Of a DNA stretch of 64,000 bases, positions 52,742 through 61,781 are shown in pieces. The stretch is from positions 212,330 through 276,329 of the forward strand of contig NZ_KB899971.1 of the NCBI RefSeq assembly GCF_000378485.1. Direction: 5' to 3'. Position 1 is the stretch's first letter, and each line of letters opens with the position of its first letter. The notes under the pieces are model-generated. The model worked only from the letters and a program-made list of their open reading frames with translations. It had not been told where the DNA came from and searched no databases. The position numbers were made by a program, and so were the translations under genes. This DNA is from Flavobacterium rivuli WB 3.3-2 = DSM 21788. Its GTDB lineage: Bacteria > Bacteroidota > Bacteroidia > Flavobacteriales > Flavobacteriaceae.

Positions 52742-54103
52742 ATGACTACCGGAATAGACGCTATTGCGTATGATATTGCTAAAATTCACCTCCCTATAAC
52801 AACCCTGGCGCACGCCCGTAACATAGACCCCGATAAACTGGAAAAAGGCCTTGGGCTCATTAAGATGACCTTGCCCGATTTGCATCAGGATGCTGTGGTT
52901 TTTGGTGCCAATGCCCTTACCCGCCTTATTACGAATAACAACCTTAACCCTGCCGAAATTGCACGTATATATGTAGGCACAGAGAGCGGTATAGACAGCT
53001 CTAAGCCTATAGGCTCGTTTTTAGTATCGCTCATGGAGCAAAAATTTGGGCATAACGCATTCCTGGAGTGCGACACGGTAGATTTTACTTTTGCCTGTAT
53101 AGGCGCGGTAGATGCCCTGCATAACTGTATAGATTATGTAAGGCTTAACCCCACTAAAAAAGCTATTGTTATTGCTACAGATATTGCCAAGTACGACCTG
53201 GAGTCTACCGGAGAATATACACAGGGTGCCGGCGCGGTGGCTATTTTAGTTTCGGCAAACCCGAGGATTTTATCTATAGAAAATAACTGGGCGGTAAGTA
53301 CTAAAGGGGTGTTCGACTTTTTTAAGCCCTACCGCACAATAAAGAAAAGTGATATTACAAATATAGCGGCTAACGAGCCGTGGTTTGGCAACCTGGAATC
53401 GGTTATCGAGATCCATAAAGACCAGCCCGTTTTTGATGGCCAGTACAGCAATACCTGCTATACAGATCGTACCCGTGAGGCATACAACACCTTTAAAAAA
53501 CTCACCAATACCACCTCATCTTTATACAATACCTGGGAGAGTATTATTATGCACCTGCCGTATGCATATCAGGGGCGACGCATGTTTGCCGAGATATTTG
53601 CGCTGGATGCCGATACCCCATTGCTAACAGGAAACGAAGACCCGGCAGATTACCAAACCCGTCTGCGCGAAATTAGCAAAGGCGATGATTACCGCGCATT
53701 TGTAAAACAAAAACTTGCTCCGGCAGAGCCTGCCTCGTCGCTTATAGGCAACCTGTATACGGGTTCTGTATTTATGGGTTTTCTTTCGGCCATAGCGCAT
53801 TATGCTGCCACAGATAACGATGTTACCGGCAAAAAACTGGGCTTCCTGGCCTACGGAAGCGGATCTAAATCGAAGGTGTTTGAAGGTACATTGCAACCCG
53901 GCTGGAAAGCTGCCGCCACTAATGCCCGCCTTTTTGAAACCCTTGCGCAAAGCCATACCATAGATTTTGAAACCTACCAAAAGCTGCACAAAAAAGAACA
54001 GACATACAGTGTGCTTGCCCCCGTTAACGAGTGGGTGCTTGATGCTATAGAAACAGAAATACCTAACCTTACAGGTGCCCGGTACTACAAGTGGGCAGAA
54101 TAG
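52742..54103 (+). CDS. Hydroxymethylglutaryl-CoA synthase family protein
   Basis: Condenses acetyl-CoA and acetoacetyl-CoA to HMG-CoA in the mevalonate route to isoprenoids, used by Flavobacteriia; cytosolic. 453 residues with thiolase-like fold. The catalytic Cys lies in DFTFACIGAVDALHNCIDY, His in IIMHLPYAYQGRRMFAEIF, and YGSGSKSKVFEGTL is the C-terminal signature; TRLITNNNLNPAEIARIYVG and YSNTCYTDRTREAYNTF support the assignment. It is a single gene with its own promoter and no mevalonate partner in the window. Confidence 0.9.
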   Translation: MTTGIDAIAYDIAKIHLPITTLAHARNIDPDKLEKGLGLIKMTLPDLHQDAVVFGANALTRLITNNNLNPAEIARIYVGTESGIDSSKPIGSFLVSLMEQKFGHNAFLECDTVDFTFACIGAVDALHNCIDYVRLNPTKKAIVIATDIAKYDLESTGEYTQGAGAVAILVSANPRILSIENNWAVSTKGVFDFFKPYRTIKKSDITNIAANEPWFGNLESVIEIHKDQPVFDGQYSNTCYTDRTREAYNTFKKLTNTTSSLYNTWESIIMHLPYAYQGRRMFAEIFALDADTPLLTGNEDPADYQTRLREISKGDDYRAFVKQKLAPAEPASSLIGNLYTGSVFMGFLSAIAHYAATDNDVTGKKLGFLAYGSGSKSKVFEGTLQPGWKAAATNARLFETLAQSHTIDFETYQKLHKKEQTYSVLAPVNEWVLDAIETEIPNLTGARYYKWAE

Positions 54104-54680
54104 TTTTGCGCCCCTTAAACTAAACGCTATAACATGCCATCCCTCTCCGGGACTTAAAATTGCGATACAAATTTAACAGCCATAAGCCTGCAAGGTTTTT
54201 TTCAGCCTTGCAGGTTAAATAATCCATATAATTTTTAAGATAGACGGTTTATAACTCATCGAACACCCTCATAGTAAAGGTCCTGAAATTATCTTACCGG
54301 CACATACTTACCATTCGTCGAAGCAAAAGGGTGCATTGGCTAAATAATAAATATTTACTTACAAAGCCGCTGTATATTTGTCCTGTAATTAAGAAACACT
54401 ATTTGTAACAGCAGCAATGCTTAACCAAATATAAAGCAGACTTTACTACTACAACATATTGGCGAACGTCCCTTTTTTGGCCCCCCGAAAAAGATATCAT
54501 ACTATACTACACTTACTAATGCCATACAAAAGATACCTGTCACGCCCCCGGACAGATTTCTTTTTTTATTAGCTGTAGTACAAAAAAGCTGCATTAAACA
54601 ACTCCTAAATTATTACTACTACGCAGGCCTGCAACTACTTTTAAGGTATCTTTACTATTCAAATTTAAAATGCATAGCTA
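54104..54680. other. 577 bp gap before TIGR03643
   Basis: Holds a CCTGCAAGG/CCTTGCAGG hairpin (54187-54214), a degenerate CATGCCATCCCTCTCCGGGA element, and one exact -7 box TATATTTG at 54373-54380 about 300 bases upstream of the next ATG. If that promoter drives TIGR03643, the mRNA would have a leader of about 295 nt; a TATCTTTA sequence near 54645 is a weaker and closer alternative. No credible ORF was seen. Confidence 0.45.
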
Positions 54681-54983
54681 ATGGCTGCCCAACCTGTTAT
54701 TGCCCCAAAAGAGATACTTACCGATGCCGATACTGATCGTATTATAGAAATGGCATGGGAAGACCGCACACCCTTTGAAGCCATATACTACCAGTTTGGC
54801 CTTACCGAAGACCGCGTTAAGGAACTCATGAAAAAGACCTTAAAATTTAGCAGCTACACCCTGTGGCGCACCCGCGTAGAAAATTGCCACACCAAGCATG
54901 CTAAAAAGCGCAACGGCAGCATTACCCGTTTTAAGTGCGACAGGCAAAGGGCTATATCATCTAACAAAATAAGCAAACGATAA
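54681..54983 (+). CDS. TIGR03643 family protein
   Basis: 100 residues, small cytosolic protein of unknown function. Family hallmarks: ADTDRIIEMAWEDRTPFEAIYYQFGLTEDRVKELMK, then LKFSSYTLWRTRV, with a basic C-terminus (KHAKKRNGSITRFKCDRQR). The N-terminal half looks like a helix-turn-helix. The stop overlaps the start of the following SDR gene by one base (TAATG), which points to coupling. In relatives I recall it near photolyase/cryptochrome genes, but none is in this window. Confidence 0.9.
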   Translation: MAAQPVIAPKEILTDADTDRIIEMAWEDRTPFEAIYYQFGLTEDRVKELMKKTLKFSSYTLWRTRVENCHTKHAKKRNGSITRFKCDRQRAISSNKISKR

Positions 54984-55678
54984 TGGCACAGCGCACCTAC
55001 GTTTTCGCCGGGGCATCGTCGGCCATGGCGGTGCAGGCATTGGCTGTTTTAAAAGAACAGGGGCATAAAGTTATTGGTATATCGCGCAGCGAAAACAATC
55101 CGGGGTATGACGACTATTATACGGTGCAAAACTACGGCTTTGGCACATTCCCAAAAATTGGAGAAGCCGTTAACGGGCTGGCTTATTTTCCGGGAACCAT
55201 AAACCTTAAGCCCTTTAACCGTATTAGCGAAGCCGACCTTACTACCGATTTTTCTGTTAACGCGCTGGGAGCAGCAGCCTTTGCTCAGGCTTATTTGCCA
55301 AATCTTAAAAGTGCCGTTGCACCGTCTGTTGTGCTTTTTAGTACTGTAGCAGTGGCAACAGGCATGCAGTTTCACGCATCTGTGGCTATGGCAAAAGGTG
55401 CCGTAGAGGGCTTAACACGATCGCTTGCCGCAGAGCTTGCCCCTAAAATAAGGGTAAACTGTATAGCGCCCTCGCTTACAGATACGCCCCTTGCCGAAAA
55501 ACTGTTAGGCTCTCCTGAAAAAACAGAGGCCGGTAAGAACCGAAACCCACTAAAACTGATAGGCAGCACTACCGATATTGCAAATGCCGTTACCTTTTTA
55601 CTTAGCGAAAATGCCAACTGGATTACCGGGCAGGTGCTTGCTGTAGATGGCGGTATGGGTGCAGTACGATTGTTGTAA
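54983..55678 (+). CDS. SDR family oxidoreductase lacking the catalytic Tyr
   Basis: 231 residues, Rossmann fold. The C-terminal end is classical (NWITGQVLAVDGGMGAVRLL) and the active-site Ser is in LFSTVAVATG. The usual YxxxK reads VAMAK (FHASVAMAKGAVEGL), so Tyr is replaced by Val, and the glycine-rich loop GASSAMAVQAL departs from GxxxGIG. It may still bind NAD(P) but the standard hydride chemistry is doubtful. Start overlaps the TIGR03643 stop, so the two act as one operon. Confidence 0.88.
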   Translation: MAQRTYVFAGASSAMAVQALAVLKEQGHKVIGISRSENNPGYDDYYTVQNYGFGTFPKIGEAVNGLAYFPGTINLKPFNRISEADLTTDFSVNALGAAAFAQAYLPNLKSAVAPSVVLFSTVAVATGMQFHASVAMAKGAVEGLTRSLAAELAPKIRVNCIAPSLTDTPLAEKLLGSPEKTEAGKNRNPLKLIGSTTDIANAVTFLLSENANWITGQVLAVDGGMGAVRLL

Positions 55679-55724
55679 GTTTTTATATCGTAATCATACA
55701 CCATACATTAAACCTGCAAGGTTT

Positions 55725-57938
55725 TTAAAACCAGAAACCTACACTAAACCAGGTATAGTGCTTGCCGGTTTCGGGCGACCAGCTGTGCTTTATTTCCAGC
55801 GGGCCTATAATGGTTTCCATTCCGTAGCCCACTGCATAGCCGCTGTAGCTGGGCCAGGATATTAATTTACCTTCCCGGTACAGGTGGCTGCCTACGTTTG
55901 CATAATTTGCAGTAACGTTTAGGTGGTTTTTGCGCACAAACTCATAATCAAGCGTGGCAGCACCTTTTAAGTAGCTGTTGCCCGAGAGGCTCACAAAATC
56001 GTAGCCAAAAAAGTGCCTGAAGGTATGAAACGTATTGTAGCCGTAGCCACCCAGTATATAATCAAACGTAGCAACATTATCGCCTATGGTAAGGCCGCTT
56101 TCTGCCTCCAGCTCTATGGTAAGGTGGCGGGCAATGGTTTTTGCGGTGCTTATCTCGGCTTTTATGGTAGTGAAATTATTAAAGGTATTGGTATAATCTG
56201 ACGAGAATAAGTATGCCTTAGCCTCTGCTGCAAAAAAGTAACCCTGCGTAGGGAAATGCTTGTTGTCGTAAGAGTCGAACTTAATGTACGAGTATGCCGA
56301 TACATAATCGCTGTCTTCAAAAACGGGGTTTAAATTTTGCAGCGTAGGCGATTTTATTTTAAGGTGTTTATACTCTGCCCCGCCGCCTAAAAGAAAACGC
56401 TGTGCAAATATGGTTTGTATGTATATTTGGTTTGTAAAATCGGTAAAATCTACATTTATGGTTTCCAGGTTAAGCAGTGTGGCAGCATCGGCCACGTAAC
56501 TTGCAGATACGTTCCTGTTAAAGCCATAATAATGGGAGTGCAGGCCGTAGCTTATGTAAAAGCCATTATCTATATAATAATCAAGATTGTACCTAAAGTT
56601 GTCGCCCAGTATAACATCCAGCGAGGCTACGTCGTTGCGCTTTAAAAAATTCTTCTGGGTAAGGTTTACCACAATGGCACTTTTAAAAAGCCCGTCGTAA
56701 TGCAGCCCAAATTTTAAAAAACGGGTAATGGGCGTTTCTGTCAGCCGCAGCCTCAGCACTTCGGGGTCGCCTGCATTTGCCTTGTCAAATGAGTAAGCTA
56801 TCGATGTAAAGTTTTGCGTAGCATTAAGGTTTGTAATACCGTTATTAAACACATCATAGCTTACCTTATTGCCCGGCTTAAAGCTTAGCTTGCCTATAAT
56901 ATAAGAGCGTGTATAATTTTTAAGCCCGCTTATTTCTATCTGCTCTATGCACAGCGAATCTTTAATGCCAATGTGCGGCTTTACTATCGGGATGCCCGAC
57001 CCCAGCTTTCTTAGCGTATCTAAAATTTTGAGTGCCGCATCTTCGCCTTTTTTTATAATATCTACCCCCTCTTCAAACGAAACTACAGAGAATCCCGAAA
57101 TATCCGGCTTAATATAAATATCGGTAGCCTTGCGCTTGGCATCCATTTTTTTAATCATCTGGTAGTTGTTTATCTGTACCAGTACGCCCGTTGCACCCTT
57201 AATCTGGTCTCGGGTTTTTAGCGGGTCCTGCACGTCTACCCCAATAATAATATCGGCACCCATTTTTTTAACCTCCTCTATAGGGTAATTGTTGGTAACG
57301 CCACCATCTATAAGCAGGCGGCCGTCTATTTCTACCGGGCTGTATAACGATGGGAATGCGCCGCTTGCCAGTATGGCATCGGGCAGTACACCTTTATGCA
57401 GCACTACTTCTTCGCCTGTTTCAATATCTGTAGCGATACACACAAAGGGTATGGGCAATTTATCAAAATCGCGCACATTGCGCACGTGGTCGGTAAGCCG
57501 GTTAACGGTAGTATAATTGTATAACCCTTTAGAAAATGCTGTGGGAAAACCTATTTTAAAATTTTTAAACGGCAGCGTTAACGCATACATTTCGTCATTA
57601 CGTTTCTCGAAAAAATTCTTGGAGCCACGCGGGGTAAAGTCGCGCAGGAGGGCATCGGCATCAAGGTCGCGAAAGATGGAATCGAGTTCGGTAGCACTAT
57701 ACCCTGCGGCATACAAACCGCCCACAATGGCACCCATACTGGTACCGCCCACGTAAGATATTTCTACCCCGGCTTCTTCCAGTACTTTTAGCACGCCAAT
57801 GTGTGCCAGGCCTTTTGCCCCGCCGCCGCTAAGCACAAGCCCTATTTTAGGCTTCCGTTTTTGGGCAGGTTGCTTTTCCTGTCCGGCAAGGGTGCCGAAA
57901 AGTGATACACACAATAACAGGAGCAGCAGTTTTTTCAT
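55725..57938 (-). CDS. Patatin-like phospholipase with C-terminal outer-membrane barrel
   Basis: 737 residues. Signal peptide MKKLLLLLLCVSLFGTLAGQ; patatin domain (about 30-270) with the oxyanion loop SGGGAKGLAHIG, nucleophile GTSMG and catalytic LIDGGVTNNYP (Ser-Asp dyad); a POTRA-like linker (VSYDVFNNGITNLNATQNF); then an Omp85/BamA-type 16-strand barrel ending HYTWFSVGFWF. This is the PlpD-like class of type V(d) secreted lipases, common in Bacteroidota. It follows uvrC by 42 bp on the same strand. Confidence 0.95.
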   Translation of the reverse strand: MKKLLLLLLCVSLFGTLAGQEKQPAQKRKPKIGLVLSGGGAKGLAHIGVLKVLEEAGVEISYVGGTSMGAIVGGLYAAGYSATELDSIFRDLDADALLRDFTPRGSKNFFEKRNDEMYALTLPFKNFKIGFPTAFSKGLYNYTTVNRLTDHVRNVRDFDKLPIPFVCIATDIETGEEVVLHKGVLPDAILASGAFPSLYSPVEIDGRLLIDGGVTNNYPIEEVKKMGADIIIGVDVQDPLKTRDQIKGATGVLVQINNYQMIKKMDAKRKATDIYIKPDISGFSVVSFEEGVDIIKKGEDAALKILDTLRKLGSGIPIVKPHIGIKDSLCIEQIEISGLKNYTRSYIIGKLSFKPGNKVSYDVFNNGITNLNATQNFTSIAYSFDKANAGDPEVLRLRLTETPITRFLKFGLHYDGLFKSAIVVNLTQKNFLKRNDVASLDVILGDNFRYNLDYYIDNGFYISYGLHSHYYGFNRNVSASYVADAATLLNLETINVDFTDFTNQIYIQTIFAQRFLLGGGAEYKHLKIKSPTLQNLNPVFEDSDYVSAYSYIKFDSYDNKHFPTQGYFFAAEAKAYLFSSDYTNTFNNFTTIKAEISTAKTIARHLTIELEAESGLTIGDNVATFDYILGGYGYNTFHTFRHFFGYDFVSLSGNSYLKGAATLDYEFVRKNHLNVTANYANVGSHLYREGKLISWPSYSGYAVGYGMETIIGPLEIKHSWSPETGKHYTWFSVGFWF

Positions 57939-57980
57939 TTATGTTATAAGATACAGTATAATTACTAACGCAGTAATATG

Positions 57981-59777
57981 CTATTTAGCTTTAGCCTTGT
58001 AAAAGTCGGTTATTTTTTTTGCTTTTGATGGGCCAACCACCTTAGCAATTTCTTCTTCGGATGATGCCGCCATACGCTTAACCGATTTAAAATGGGTAAT
58101 CAGCGTGATCATGGTTTTTTCGCCAATGCCGGGTATCGTTTCTACCGATGTTTGCAGTGCCCCCTTGCTGCGTTTATCGCGGTGGTGGGTAATACCAAAA
58201 CGGTGTGCCTCGTTGCGCAGGTGCTGTATAATTTTTAGTGTTTCGCTTTTTTTGTCGAGGTACATGGGTACAGAGTCGCCGGGATAAAACAGTTCTTCCA
58301 GCCTTTTTGCAATGCCTATTATGGTAATCTTGCCACGCAGCCCAAGCTCATCGATACTTTTTAATGCCGATGATAACTGCCCCTTGCCACCATCTATAAT
58401 AATAAGCTGCGGCAGCGGCTGGTTTTCTTCCAATAAACGTTTGTAGCGGCGGTGCACCACCTCTTCCATCGATGCAAAATCGTCTGGCCCCACTACCGTT
58501 TTTATATTAAAATGCCTGTAGTCTTTCTTGCTCGGCTTGCCGTCTTTAAACACCACACAGGCACTTACAGGGTTTGTACCCTGTATGTTACTGTTATCAA
58601 AACACTCTATATGGCGTGGCTCTACCGGCAGGCGCAGGTCTTTTTTCATTTGCGCCATAATGCGGTTGGTATGCCTGTCCGGGTCTACTATTTTTTCCTG
58701 CTTAAGCTGGTCCATCCTGAAAAAGCGTGCGTTACGTTCAGATAAATCCAGTATCAGTTTTTTATCGCCCAGCTTGGGTACGGTAACATTTACTTTTTCG
58801 CCCAGGTCTATAGGGAACGGCACGAGCACCTCTTTACCCATAAGGTTAAAGCGTTCGCGCAGCTCTACCACGGCAAGCTCTAACAACTCCTCGTTAGGCT
58901 CGTCGAGTTTTTTCTTAATTTCCATAGTGTGCGACCGTATAATTGCCCCATGCGAAACCTGAATAAAGTTTACATAAGCCATTGTCTCATCGCTTATTAT
59001 GGTAAAGCAGTCCAGGTTATTAATACGTGGGTTAAATACCGTAGAGCGTGACTGGTAATTTTCGAGCACCTCTATTTTTTGCTTAATGCGCTGGGCTTCT
59101 TCATAGCGCATATCGGCAGCAAGCTCCATCATCAGCTTTTTAAAATCTTTAAGGCTTTCTTTAAAGTTGCCCTTAAGTATTTCTCTAATAGCATCTACAT
59201 GGTGCTGGTACACCTCATACGGTTCATGGCCTTCGCACGGGCCTTTGCAGTTGCCCAGGTGGTATTCCAGGCACACTTTATATTTACCGCTTTGTATATT
59301 GTGCGGGCTAAGGTCGTAGTTGCAGGTGCGCAACGGGTACAGCTCCTTAATAAGGTCTAACAAGGTATGCACCGTGCGAAAGCTGGTATAGGGGCCAAAG
59401 TATTCGCTGCCGTCTTTAACCACAGACCTTGTAGAGAATATACGGGCAAAGGGTTCTTTTTTAATACATATCCACGGGTAGGTCTTGTCGTCTTTAAGGA
59501 GTACGTTATAACGGGGCTGCAGCTTTTTTATAAGGTTGTTTTCCAGCAGTAACGCCTCGCTCTCTGTAGGTACCACAATGTGTTTTATGTTCACAATTTT
59601 GCGCACCATTACACGGGTGCGGCCTACTTCGTGCACCTTGTTAAAGTAAGACATTACCCGCTTCTTTAAGTTCTTGGCCTTGCCTACATAAAGAAGCTTT
59701 TCGTCTTTATCGTAATATTGGTAAACCCCCGGGCTGTCGGGTAGTGTTTGTATTTGTAATTCCAGCGGAGTTTGCAT
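57981..59777 (-). CDS. uvrC: Excinuclease ABC subunit C
   Basis: Makes both incisions in nucleotide excision repair; cytosolic. 598 residues. N-terminal GIY-YIG nuclease (DSPGVYQYYDKDEKLLYVGKAKNLKKRV), a Cys-rich part (CLEYHLGNCKGPCEG), UVR motif (MRYEEAQRIKQKIEVLENY), RNase H-like 5' nuclease (HIECFDNSNIQGTNPVSACVVF, LIIIDGGKGQLSSA, HRFGITHHRDKRSK) and a final helix-hairpin-helix (ETIPGIGEKTMITLITHF). All domains intact. Confidence 0.97.
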   Translation of the reverse strand: MQTPLELQIQTLPDSPGVYQYYDKDEKLLYVGKAKNLKKRVMSYFNKVHEVGRTRVMVRKIVNIKHIVVPTESEALLLENNLIKKLQPRYNVLLKDDKTYPWICIKKEPFARIFSTRSVVKDGSEYFGPYTSFRTVHTLLDLIKELYPLRTCNYDLSPHNIQSGKYKVCLEYHLGNCKGPCEGHEPYEVYQHHVDAIREILKGNFKESLKDFKKLMMELAADMRYEEAQRIKQKIEVLENYQSRSTVFNPRINNLDCFTIISDETMAYVNFIQVSHGAIIRSHTMEIKKKLDEPNEELLELAVVELRERFNLMGKEVLVPFPIDLGEKVNVTVPKLGDKKLILDLSERNARFFRMDQLKQEKIVDPDRHTNRIMAQMKKDLRLPVEPRHIECFDNSNIQGTNPVSACVVFKDGKPSKKDYRHFNIKTVVGPDDFASMEEVVHRRYKRLLEENQPLPQLIIIDGGKGQLSSALKSIDELGLRGKITIIGIAKRLEELFYPGDSVPMYLDKKSETLKIIQHLRNEAHRFGITHHRDKRSKGALQTSVETIPGIGEKTMITLITHFKSVKRMAASSEEEIAKVVGPSKAKKITDFYKAKAK

Positions 59778-59895
59778 GTAACAAAGTTAAAAAACATTAT
59801 CCATAAGTAGTGTTGTGGTTACGCATAGGATAGTGAGTTTAACATAATTTAGTTGGTCTTTCTTTAAAGTTGCTATTTAAGCGCATTAAGGAGGC

Positions 59896-60115
59896 TATAC
59901 CGCAAAGATGCGCAAAGGGAGCACAGAGATACACAAAGTAAATTCTATCAGATAAGATTGCACCCCTGGCGCGAGACCACAAAGCTATACCCTATAGTCG
60001 CATGGATAATTTCTACTTTAAGTATCCATAGCCATACTGCTTTGTGGCCTCGCAACAAAGTTGCCAACTTTTCTTTGTGTATCTCTGTGCTCCCTTTGCG
60101 CATCTTTGCGGTATA
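59896..60115. repeat. 220 bp foldback element with 43 bp perfect arms
   Basis: Left arm 59896-59938 (TATACCGCAAAGATGCGCAA, AGGGAGCACAGAGATACACA, AAG) is complementary at every base to 60073-60115. Between them lies a second, imperfect pairing: GCGAGACCACAAAGC (about 59969) with GCTTTGTGGCCTCGC (about 60054), and ATGGATA with TATCCAT. Perfect arms mean it is recent or maintained. It is a diverged R2 relative (CACAAAG core). Nothing else is seen in the 59778-60244 gap. Confidence 0.9.
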
Positions 60116-60244
60116 ACTCCTAAAAACCTGCACTACATTAACAAAATTAAAAAACAAATAAACCCCTAAACCATAAAAACCCCACAATTATTACCCGCAC
60201 GTAAACTCAAATTACTAATTTTATGCTTTAACAAGATTTTGCTT

Positions 60245-61207
60245 ATGCCCACTAAAGATATAATTATACACGGCGAAACCATATTGCCCGGCCAGAGCAG
60301 GACCATTAATATGGAAATTGCCCGCCTGCACACCATGACCAAGCTAAAGATACCCGTAATTATAGAGCGCAGCAAGGTAGATGGCCCCGTGGTATTATTT
60401 TCGGCAGGGATACACGGCGACGAGATAAACGGGGTAGAAATTGTGCGCCAAATCATTGTCCGAAAAATAAATAAGCCCAAGACCGGCACTATAATATGCA
60501 TACCCGTGGTTAATATTTTTGGCTTTGTAAACCAAAAAAGGGAGTTCCCCGATGGGCGCGACCTTAACCGCGTGTTTCCCGGCAGCAGGAACGGGTCGCT
60601 TGCCAGCCGCTTTGCATGGCACATACTAAATGAGATAATGCCGCATGTAGATTACTGCATCGATTTTCATGCCGGTGGCGCAGCCCGCTTTAACGCGCCG
60701 CAAATACGGGTGGAGCCCGATAATAAAAAACTAAAAGACCTCTCGGATGTTTTTAATGCGCCGTTTACGCTGTTCTCTAAAAACATTGCAGGCTCGTTTA
60801 GAAATGCCTGCGGCAAACTGGGCGTTACCATGCTGCTGTATGAAGGCGGAAAATCGCTCGACCTTAACAACGAGGTTACACAGGAGGGTGTGCAGGGTGC
60901 TAAACGCGTGCTACAACACCTGGGCATGCTTAACATACGTAAAAATGCCAAAGCACCAGAGAGGCCGCCTATATATATTGAAGACTCTGCATGGGTGCGT
61001 GCACGCCATTCCGGCATGTTCCAGAACCGCATACACGCCGGGCAGTTTGTTACCAAAGGTGAGGTAATTGCCATTATAACAGATCCGTTTGGTAAATTTG
61101 AGCAAAAGGTAAAAGCTCCAAACAGCGGCTACATCATTAACAGCAACGACGCCTCTATTGTGTATCAGGGCGATGCTATTTTTCATATAACGCAGCGGCT
61201 GTCGTAA
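60245..61207 (+). CDS. Succinylglutamate desuccinylase/aspartoacylase family protein
   Basis: 320-residue zinc carboxypeptidase-fold (M14-like AstE/AspA) deacylase, cytosolic. Zinc ligands: His and Glu in SAGIHGDEINGVE, His in YCIDFHAGGAARFN; the general-base Glu in LLYEGGKSLDL. The C-terminal third is a beta domain (ARHSGMFQNRIHAGQFVTKGEVIAII) like that of relatives. It would hydrolyse an N-acyl amino acid. ATG 60245 is preferred over TTG 60239. It is usually found near rimK-type ligases in relatives; here it stands alone. Confidence 0.9.
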   Translation: MPTKDIIIHGETILPGQSRTINMEIARLHTMTKLKIPVIIERSKVDGPVVLFSAGIHGDEINGVEIVRQIIVRKINKPKTGTIICIPVVNIFGFVNQKREFPDGRDLNRVFPGSRNGSLASRFAWHILNEIMPHVDYCIDFHAGGAARFNAPQIRVEPDNKKLKDLSDVFNAPFTLFSKNIAGSFRNACGKLGVTMLLYEGGKSLDLNNEVTQEGVQGAKRVLQHLGMLNIRKNAKAPERPPIYIEDSAWVRARHSGMFQNRIHAGQFVTKGEVIAIITDPFGKFEQKVKAPNSGYIINSNDASIVYQGDAIFHITQRLS

Positions 61208-61308
61208 TTATAATGTGTGTTATTTTTAAGCATAGCCGGCAGCAATGGTATTTGTATTCTGTATAAAAATTGCAGAGGGGTTGGGGGTGTATTTCGCAAC
61301 TATTGATT

Positions 61309-61316
61309 TAAATTTG
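61309..61316 (+). promoter_or_regulatory. -7 promoter element TAAATTTG
   Basis: Exact match 14 bases before ATG 61330. Marks the broken small gene as once expressed. Confidence 0.4.
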
Positions 61317-61329
61317 AAAACAAAAATTA

Positions 61330-61535
61330 ATGAATTTTAACTATTTAGGTATAAGTGTCTTAGTAGGGTTGGGCGCAGGATTATATTATTTATACATAAG
61401 TCCTGGTTACAACACGTAAAGAATAACGATTCATTTTTTGCATCCGATATTAAATTTAAGACTATAAAAGATTGGATAATTATAGTTAGCCTCTTAATAG
61501 TTGCTGTAGTATATTTTTTTAAATCGATTTTATAA
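61330..61535 (+). pseudogene. Frameshifted small two-helix membrane protein
   Basis: ATG 61330 opens MNFNYLGISVLVGLGAGLYY, LYI and then leaves frame; the sequence resumes in another frame as KSWLQHVKNNDSFFASDIKF, KTIKDWIIIVSLLIVAVVYF, FKSIL and stops at 61533-61535. One extra A in ATAAG near 61399 would give a single 68-codon gene with a helix at each end. Either a real frameshift or a sequencing error in an A run. Family not recognised. The rest of 61208-61781 shows no other gene. Confidence 0.5.
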
Positions 61536-61746
61536 ATTAAACTTCTGCAAATTATCCGGTACGGCCATAAAAACCGTAACACTGCCTTAACCCTGTACCA
61601 TGTTAAGGAAATATTAAGATGATTGTGTGCCAAATGCTGCCCGATATCAATATGTAAATAAGCAAACATTTATTTGTACCTACAGTTCAGGCTTTTAACA
61701 TAAGAATTAAAAACACCGATAAGGATTAACGTTTAAGTATAATTGC

Positions 61747-61754
61747 TATCTTTG
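61747..61754 (+). promoter_or_regulatory. -7 promoter element TATCTTTG of the acyltransferase gene
   Basis: Exact TAnnTTTG 27 bases before ATG 61782; it overlaps the alternative upstream start and so supports 61782. Confidence 0.6.
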
Positions 61755-61781
61755 TTTTTCGCCCGAAACACAAAATGTAGA

